A stretch of 64,000 nt of DNA, taken from Caldicellulosiruptor bescii DSM 6725. GTDB taxonomy: Bacteria > Bacillota > Thermoanaerobacteria > Caldicellulosiruptorales > Caldicellulosiruptoraceae. Each line of letters starts with the position of its first letter. Position 1 is the first letter of the stretch. The stretch is taken from contig NC_012034.1 in the NCBI RefSeq assembly GCF_000022325.1, positions 1,506,501-1,570,500 of the forward strand, read 5' to 3'. Below, in pieces: positions 59,017-64,000 of the stretch. The notes beneath the pieces were generated by a model. It saw nothing but the letters and a program-made list of their open reading frames with translations. It had not been told where the DNA came from and did not search any database. A program made the translations under genes and the position numbers.

Positions 59017-59643
59017 ATGTGGAACATAATTCCAAAAGAAAACCAGTTTTTTGTTTTATTGGCAAACGCTGTTGAAAATGCTTATCAATCAGCAGTGATG
59101 TTAAATCAACTCCTCAATAACCTTTCAAATATGCAAGAGCTTATCTCAAAGCTTGAAAAAGCTGAAAACAAAGGGGATGATATTACCCACCAAGTAATTG
59201 AACTCCTCAACAAAACTTTTATCACACCTCTTGACAGAGAAGATTTGTTTGCAATAATCAAAGAGATTGACAACATTGTCGATTCGCTCGAAACAGTTGC
59301 GCATAGGTTTGAAATCTATAATGTAGACACAGTTAAGCCTGAGGCAAAGATCTTATCGGAAATGATCATAAACTGCACAAAAGAATTAAAAGGAGTAGTA
59401 GAAAATCTAAAGGATTTAAAAAATACTAAACTCATAAAAGAAAAAATAATAGAAGTAAATAGAATTGAAGATGAAGGTGACATTGTGTACAGAAATGCAA
59501 TTAAAAAACTTTTTGCTGAAAATAAGGACAAGCCTATTGAAGTAATCATTTGGAAAGAAATTTTTGGCTTTTTGGAAGACACACTTGATGCGTGTGAAGA
59601 TGTAGCAAATGTAATAGAAGGGGTTGTGACAAAAAATGCATAA
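59017..59643 (+). CDS. DUF47 family protein (PhoU-like, Pit accessory)
   Basis: A 208-residue all-helical protein of the DUF47/YkaA family. Such proteins are nearly always encoded next to Pit phosphate permeases and are thought to control them. Visible motifs: KAENKGDDITHQVIELLNKTFITPLDREDL and NRIEDEGDIVYRNAIKKLF (each split here), and a C-terminal LEDTLDACEDVANVIEG, the metal-binding region. It overlaps pit by 8 bp. Confidence 0.93.
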   Translation: MWNIIPKENQFFVLLANAVENAYQSAVMLNQLLNNLSNMQELISKLEKAENKGDDITHQVIELLNKTFITPLDREDLFAIIKEIDNIVDSLETVAHRFEIYNVDTVKPEAKILSEMIINCTKELKGVVENLKDLKNTKLIKEKIIEVNRIEDEGDIVYRNAIKKLFAENKDKPIEVIIWKEIFGFLEDTLDACEDVANVIEGVVTKNA

Positions 59644-60634
59644 CATACCACTTAATTTACTTTTAATAATCATTTTAGCTCTGACTTTTGACTTTATAAA
59701 CGGCTTTCATGACACGGCAAATGCTATTGCAACATCAGTTTCAACAAGAGTGTTAACACCACGCACTGCCATATTTATGTCAGCAGTTTTTAATTTCTTT
59801 GGTGCAATGATCAACACAAAGGTTGCAAAGACAATTGGCCATGAAATAGTTGATCCAAAGTTTGTTACCCAAAACCTTGTGCTTGCGGCTGTAATTGCGG
59901 CAATTTTGTGGGACTTGATTACATGGTGGTGGGGAATACCTTCTTCCTCATCACATGCAATAATTGGTGGTCTTGTGGGTGCTGCAATTGCCGCAACAAA
60001 ATCACTTGCCGATATAAATTGGATAGGATTTGTCAAAAAGATTGTTCTTCCTTTGATTGTCTCTCCTATCTTAGGTTTTGTTTTTGGATACCTATTTATG
60101 ATGATTCTTTACATATTGTTTGCCAAAGTACATCCAACAATTGTGAATAGATACTTTTCAAAGTTCCAAATACTCTCTGCAATGTGGATGGCATATAGTC
60201 ATGGTTCAAACGACGCCCAAAAATCCATGGGAATAATAACTATGGCGCTGGTAGGCAGTGGAATCTTAAATGAGTTTGTTGTACCTGACTGGGTTAAATT
60301 TACCTGTGCTCTCGCTATGGCTCTCGGTACATCAGTAGGTGGCTGGCGAATAATTAAAACAATGGGAATAAAGATAATAAAACTTGCACCAATAAACGGC
60401 TTTGCAGCAGAAACTGGTGCAGCTTTAACAATCCAGTTTGCAACTCATATTGGCGCACCAGTTTCCACCACTCATGTCATCTCATCCTCTATTATGGGGG
60501 TAGGTGCATGTAAAAAGTTTTCAGCTGTTAGATGGGGGGTTGCAAGAAATATTGTTATTGCATGGGTTTTGACAATTCCAATGTGTGCTCTATTGGGAGC
60601 TATCATTTCTATACTAATCAGCTGGATAGCATAA
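59636..60634 (+). CDS. pit: Low-affinity inorganic phosphate transporter (Pit family)
   Basis: A 332-residue permease with about ten membrane helices. The two inverted repeats carry the family signatures GFHDTANAIATSVSTRVL and YSHGSNDAQKSMGII. Imports metal-phosphate with protons or sodium. It is co-transcribed with DUF47 and divergent from pstB-phoU. A terminator follows. Confidence 0.96.
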   Translation: MHNIPLNLLLIIILALTFDFINGFHDTANAIATSVSTRVLTPRTAIFMSAVFNFFGAMINTKVAKTIGHEIVDPKFVTQNLVLAAVIAAILWDLITWWWGIPSSSSHAIIGGLVGAAIAATKSLADINWIGFVKKIVLPLIVSPILGFVFGYLFMMILYILFAKVHPTIVNRYFSKFQILSAMWMAYSHGSNDAQKSMGIITMALVGSGILNEFVVPDWVKFTCALAMALGTSVGGWRIIKTMGIKIIKLAPINGFAAETGAALTIQFATHIGAPVSTTHVISSSIMGVGACKKFSAVRWGVARNIVIAWVLTIPMCALLGAIISILISWIA

Positions 60635-60642
60635 CTATAAAT

Positions 60643-60676
60643 AAGGCTGGCCTATTGATGTGGGTCAGCCTTTTTT
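60643..60676 (+). terminator. Terminator of the DUF47-pit operon
   Basis: AAGGCTGGCC (60643-60652) pairs with GGTCAGCCTT (60663-60672, one G-U pair), followed by TTTTTT. It may also serve phoR from the other side. Confidence 0.8.
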
Positions 60677-62379
60677 ACAATTGGAATTGTTACCGTAAAC
60701 TCACTGCCTATACCTTCCTGGCTTTCAACCCAAACTTTTCCTCCATAAAGCTCTACTATGTGCTTTACAATAGAAAGACCCAAGCCTGTGCCTCCAAACT
60801 TTCGGGACCTTCCCTTATCCACTCTGTAAAATCTTTCAAATATCCTCTCAATTTCCTTTTCAGGAATTCCAATTCCTGTATCCTTAACCTTTATAACAAT
60901 TAAGTTATCTAATTTCTCTACAGTCACCCATACTTTCCCATTTTCTTTGTTATAAACAATTGCATTATCTATTAAATTTATAAAAATCTGCTTTAGCCAA
61001 TCGCGATATATGTTCATCTCAAGACCCTCTTGGACCTTTATATCAAGTTGAATATTCTTCTTCTCAGCTTTTATTTTTAAAAGTTCGATAATCTCAAGCA
61101 CAACTTCTTTAACCACCACTTTTTCTTCTAAAATGGGCATTGCCGCATTCTCTATTTCCGAAAGATAGAGAAGATCATTTATAAGTCTCACAAGCCTTTC
61201 TACCTCAACCTCAATAATGTTGAGAAACTTAATAGCAACATCTTTATCATCAATTGCACCATCTTTAAGTGTTTCTACAAAACCCTTTATTGAAGTAAGT
61301 GGTGTTTTGAGTTCATGCGATACATTTGCCACAAAGTCAGACCGAATTCTTTCTAACTTTTTCAAAAAGGTAATATCACTTAATATTAAAAGTATACCTT
61401 CTTTATTGTCTTCATATGAAATTTTCTTCTTATTTATTTTCAGAAACTTTGTTTTATTATTGATACTAATTTCAATCTCCTTTTCATTTATATCCTGTTG
61501 GAAAAGAAACTCGAAAAGTTCATATACTCGGACGCATTCAAGTAAACTAAATCCAACTTTGAGGTTAGTTTCAAGAATGTTTTCTGCTCCCCTGTTGAAC
61601 GTAAGTATTCTTTTATTCATATCAAAAAAGATTATACCAATGTCTAATGAGTCTAAAAGAGAAGTGAGCCTTTTTCTTAATATATTAGATTCGCCAATCT
61701 TTTCCTCCAAAAGCTGATACATCTTTGAAAAGCTAAGACTAAGCCACTTCAAATCTTTTGGACTTTTCACATCTTGAATGCTAAACTTTTCAAGTCCTTC
61801 TGAAATAAGCGAAATCAGGCCTTTTAACGGTTGATATAAAACAGATGAGATTCCTATTGCCAAGGCTATACCCAGAAAAATACACATCACTGCAAATTTT
61901 AGAGTATTTAATAAAACCTTTTTTAAGATTGTGTCTACTTTGTCAAGAGGAACTGAAACTCTTATAAACATTAATGTATTGTAAATTTTAACTTTTTTTG
62001 CTGCATACAAAAAGTAATGCCCCAGTGTTTTGCTCCTTCTCATCGAAAACTCTACTTTTCCAAAAACTCTATTGGCATTTGCAATCTCTGGTCTTTTTAA
62101 GTGATTTTCCATTTTCTTTACATTTGCTTCAGAGTCGTAAAGAACAACCCCACTGCTACCAACAATAGTTACTCTAAAATCGCCCTTGTTATAGATATTA
62201 TTCAGTTTATCAACACCAAAAGAATAAATGTATTTTTCAACTTCATTTATTTTTGCAACAAGCCACTTTTTGTTTTCCTCTATATATATGTTTTTATAAG
62301 TCTCATATGAAAGAATTCCTTGAAGAAGTGTTATAACTACCACAACTAATATAGTATAACCAAAAAGCTTCGACCTCAT
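60652..62379 (-). CDS. phoR: Sensor histidine kinase, PhoR-like
   Basis: A 575-residue kinase: membrane helix 1 at about 8-25, extracytoplasmic sensor about 30-155, helix 2 at about 158-182, HAMP-like linker, PAS domain at about 237-340, then DHp with His355 (ANVSHELKTPLTSI) and ATPase motifs NLIDNAIVYN, DTGIGIP and GTGLGLSIV. The HAMP-PAS-HisKA layout is that of PhoR. Location beside pit, pstB and phoU supports a phosphate role; other PAS kinases such as ResE or WalK-like ones remain possible. Confidence 0.85.
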   Translation of the reverse strand: MRSKLFGYTILVVVVITLLQGILSYETYKNIYIEENKKWLVAKINEVEKYIYSFGVDKLNNIYNKGDFRVTIVGSSGVVLYDSEANVKKMENHLKRPEIANANRVFGKVEFSMRRSKTLGHYFLYAAKKVKIYNTLMFIRVSVPLDKVDTILKKVLLNTLKFAVMCIFLGIALAIGISSVLYQPLKGLISLISEGLEKFSIQDVKSPKDLKWLSLSFSKMYQLLEEKIGESNILRKRLTSLLDSLDIGIIFFDMNKRILTFNRGAENILETNLKVGFSLLECVRVYELFEFLFQQDINEKEIEISINNKTKFLKINKKKISYEDNKEGILLILSDITFLKKLERIRSDFVANVSHELKTPLTSIKGFVETLKDGAIDDKDVAIKFLNIIEVEVERLVRLINDLLYLSEIENAAMPILEEKVVVKEVVLEIIELLKIKAEKKNIQLDIKVQEGLEMNIYRDWLKQIFINLIDNAIVYNKENGKVWVTVEKLDNLIVIKVKDTGIGIPEKEIERIFERFYRVDKGRSRKFGGTGLGLSIVKHIVELYGGKVWVESQEGIGSEFTVTIPIVKKADPHQ

Positions 62380-62382
62380 GCT

Positions 62383-63081
62383 TTACTCAGACCTTTCATT
62401 AAACCTGTAACCCACGCCTCTAACTGTTTCTATGTATCGTGGATTTTTCTCATCGTCCTCAAGTTTTCTTCTCAAAAATCGTATGTGTACATCAACCGTT
62501 CGTGTGTCTCCATCAAACTCGTATCCCCATACCCTTTGCAAAATAAAGTCTCTGTCCAACACCCTGCCTCTGTTTTCGATAAGAAGCTTTAAAAGCTCAA
62601 ACTCTTTGAATGAAAGAGATACATCCTGGTTATTTTTCTTGACAGTTCTTTTCGAAAAGTCCACTTCTATATCTCCAAACTTGACCTTATCTTCCACCTC
62701 AGGCCTTAAACTCTCTACTCTTCTCAAAAGTGCCTTTACTCTTACAACCAGCTCTTTTACACTAAAAGGCTTTGTTATATAGTCATCTGCGCCAAGCTCA
62801 AGCCCAAGTATCTTATCAATCTCCTCAGATTTTGCAGATAGTAAAATCACTGGCAAATTTTTTGTATCTTTATTAAATCGAATCTCTTTTAAAACTTCAT
62901 ATCCGTCCTTGTCACTCATCATAATATCGAGTATAACAAGGTCAACTTTATTATGCTTTAAAATCTCAAGTGCTAATATGCCACTATCTGCTTCAAATGT
63001 ATTATATCCTTCTTTTCTAAGATTAAATTTAAGAAGCTCAAGAATATGCTGCTCATCATCAACTATTAAAATATTCTTCAT
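62383..63081 (-). CDS. phoP: OmpR/PhoB-family response regulator, PhoP-like
   Basis: A 232-residue regulator. The receiver has Asp52 (VILDIMMSDKDG), an acidic pocket (VDDE) and the Lys in LLSAKSEE. The winged-helix domain has YEFDGDTRTVDVHIRFLRRKL. It lies 3 bp before phoR. The adjacent phosphate genes and the Pho-box-like array suggest that it is the regulator binding there. Confidence 0.88.
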   Translation of the reverse strand: MKNILIVDDEQHILELLKFNLRKEGYNTFEADSGILALEILKHNKVDLVILDIMMSDKDGYEVLKEIRFNKDTKNLPVILLSAKSEEIDKILGLELGADDYITKPFSVKELVVRVKALLRRVESLRPEVEDKVKFGDIEVDFSKRTVKKNNQDVSLSFKEFELLKLLIENRGRVLDRDFILQRVWGYEFDGDTRTVDVHIRFLRRKLEDDEKNPRYIETVRGVGYRFNERSE

Positions 63082-63876
63082 TTACCTTCTCACCATCCTC
63101 AAGATTGCCACCATACTTCCCAATTTCTCTGGTCTGTTTAGGTCTCTTCTGTACGAAAAGAATAGGTCTGCATCTTCATATGTGCACATATCGCAGGATA
63201 TTATCTGACAGCTCTCAATACCATTCTTTTTCAAGTCAATCATTATTGCTTTTTTCAAATCGATAAAAAAACTCTCTTTAGACTCCAAACAAACCTCATC
63301 TCCAAACTCTCTCAAAAACATCTCGTAAACATCTTTACCCACCTCAAAATGTCTTTTACATATCCCTGGACCAATCGCCACAAGTAAATCTTCAGCTGAA
63401 GATAAAAATTTCTTCTTTAGAATCTGGAGAGCATTTTCGGTTATATGCTGCAAAGTCCCTCTCCAACCAGAATGAATCAGAGAAATTACTCTTGTCTTTG
63501 TATCGACAATATAAACAGGAAAACAATCAGCATGCATTGTTATAAGTGCAATTCCATGGACATTTGTTACAAGTCCGTCAGCCTCTACCTCTTGATTATA
63601 TTCAAAAAAGTCAAATCCTCTTTCTACAATTATTATATCATTTTTATGCACCTGTTTTGCATAGAAAATATTTCTATGGTCTATTTTTAAAGCCTCAAAA
63701 AGAATGCGAAAGTTTTTGTCCACTTCATCTTTCTGTGCAGTCCATTTATAGCTCAGATTGAAACTATCGTGTCCACAACCCTTTCGTGTTGTAAAAAAAC
63801 CCTCTATACCATAATCTTCAAATTCACTTATTCTAAATATCTCTATCCCATTTATATTCTCTTTTACAAATCCCAT
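63082..63876 (-). CDS. pgeF: Peptidoglycan editing factor / purine nucleoside phosphorylase-like (YfiH, laccase-domain)
   Basis: A 264-residue protein of the multicopper-oxidase-like DUF152 family. Zinc ligands are in ITMHADCFPVYI (His, Cys) and SLIHSGWRGTLQHI (His); the early KQVHKNDI and later AIGPGICKRHFEVG motifs are typical. Members have been assigned as peptidoglycan editing factor and as purine nucleoside phosphorylase/adenosine deaminase. It ends directly before phoP, so it probably shares its transcript. Confidence 0.93.
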   Translation of the reverse strand: MGFVKENINGIEIFRISEFEDYGIEGFFTTRKGCGHDSFNLSYKWTAQKDEVDKNFRILFEALKIDHRNIFYAKQVHKNDIIIVERGFDFFEYNQEVEADGLVTNVHGIALITMHADCFPVYIVDTKTRVISLIHSGWRGTLQHITENALQILKKKFLSSAEDLLVAIGPGICKRHFEVGKDVYEMFLREFGDEVCLESKESFFIDLKKAIMIDLKKNGIESCQIISCDMCTYEDADLFFSYRRDLNRPEKLGSMVAILRMVRR

Positions 63877-63898
63877 CTTTCCCCTCCAGTCAAAAATT

Positions 63899-63932
63899 TA
63901 AAAAAAACAGCAACCCTTCTTTCAGGGTTGCT
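63899..63932 (-). terminator. Terminator of the transaldolase-like gene
   Basis: AGCAACCCT (63909-63917) pairs with AGGGTTGCT (63924-63932), 6-base loop, followed by a run of Ts on the minus strand. It begins immediately after the stop at 63933. Confidence 0.92.
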
Positions 63933-64000
63933 TTAACTTTTCTTGGGTACCTTTTCCCAGTCTTTCAAGAATCTTTCGATACCAACATCGGTCAGAGCAT
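63933..64000 (-). CDS. Transaldolase / fructose-6-phosphate aldolase-like, C-terminus only
   Basis: Only the last 22 codons are in the window; the gene enters from the right edge. The end of the frame reads ALTDVGIERFLKDWEKVPKKS, which matches the C-terminus of the small (about 215 residues) TalC/transaldolase family (usual form HPLTDxGIxxFLxDW). The catalytic Lys is outside. A strong terminator follows. Confidence 0.75.
   Translation of the reverse strand, partial: ALTDVGIERFLKDWEKVPKKS

Overview
The window looks like chromosomal core DNA of a low-GC, anaerobic, thermophilic Firmicute. The gene families, the AT-rich intergenic regions, the frequent TTG and GTG starts and the oxygen-defence set (flavodiiron protein, rubredoxin, rubredoxin-reductase-like enzyme) best fit Caldicellulosiruptor or a close relative. 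That assignment is from recognition, not from a search. I saw no phage, IS element, CRISPR array, tRNA or rRNA. Most genes lie on the minus strand in tight, often overlapping operons.

Layout, left to right. 1-5294: the F1Fo ATP synthase operon (atpI-B-E-F-H-A-G-D; atpD runs off the left edge). 5382-8613: guaA, an AEC permease and a membrane-anchored protein of unknown role. 8763-11165 (+): flavodiiron protein and an NAD(P)H:rubredoxin reductase-like flavoprotein. 11192-16036: uvrB-uvrA behind an SOS-type operator. 16117-21104: an unknown 430-residue protein, polA, coaE and a lytic transglycosylase as an overlapping operon. 21222-21380: rubredoxin. 21461-31276: a nine-gene purine operon (purC-S-Q-L-F-M-N-H-D). 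31400-32788: an NCS2 purine permease. 33007-38395: pgsA, a small membrane protein, a PurM-like enzyme, a two-component pair, then HtrA. 38468-41940: an SSB-like protein, an unknown protein, a PdaB-like deacetylase, a DivIVA-like protein and TcdA. About 42010-42257: a non-coding RNA, very likely 6S RNA. 42270-45196: three genes of the acyl-CoA dehydratase activase superfamily. 45270-49115: nth, a GNAT acetyltransferase, murJ and mannose-1-phosphate guanylyltransferase. 49214-56661: a complete-looking histidine operon (hisZ-G-D-C-B-H-A-F-IE). 56800-63081: a phosphate region (pstB-phoU-queT, divergent DUF47-pit, then phoP-phoR). 63082-63876: pgeF. 63933-64000: the end of a transaldolase-like gene.

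The most interesting signals are small. (1) nth appears to start at an AUU codon. (2) A perfect 13-bp inverted repeat pairs the end of the pgsA reading frame with the ribosome-binding site of the next gene. (3) Three Pho-box-like repeats with an 11-bp period lie between the divergent pstB and pit operons. (4) An SOS box overlaps the uvrB -35 element. (5) The 6S RNA candidate beside tcdA contains two mutually exclusive pairings. (6) The dehydratase-activase trio has no dehydratase partner here. I found no large, clearly new multi-gene system. Start sites were refined from Shine-Dalgarno spacing where stated.
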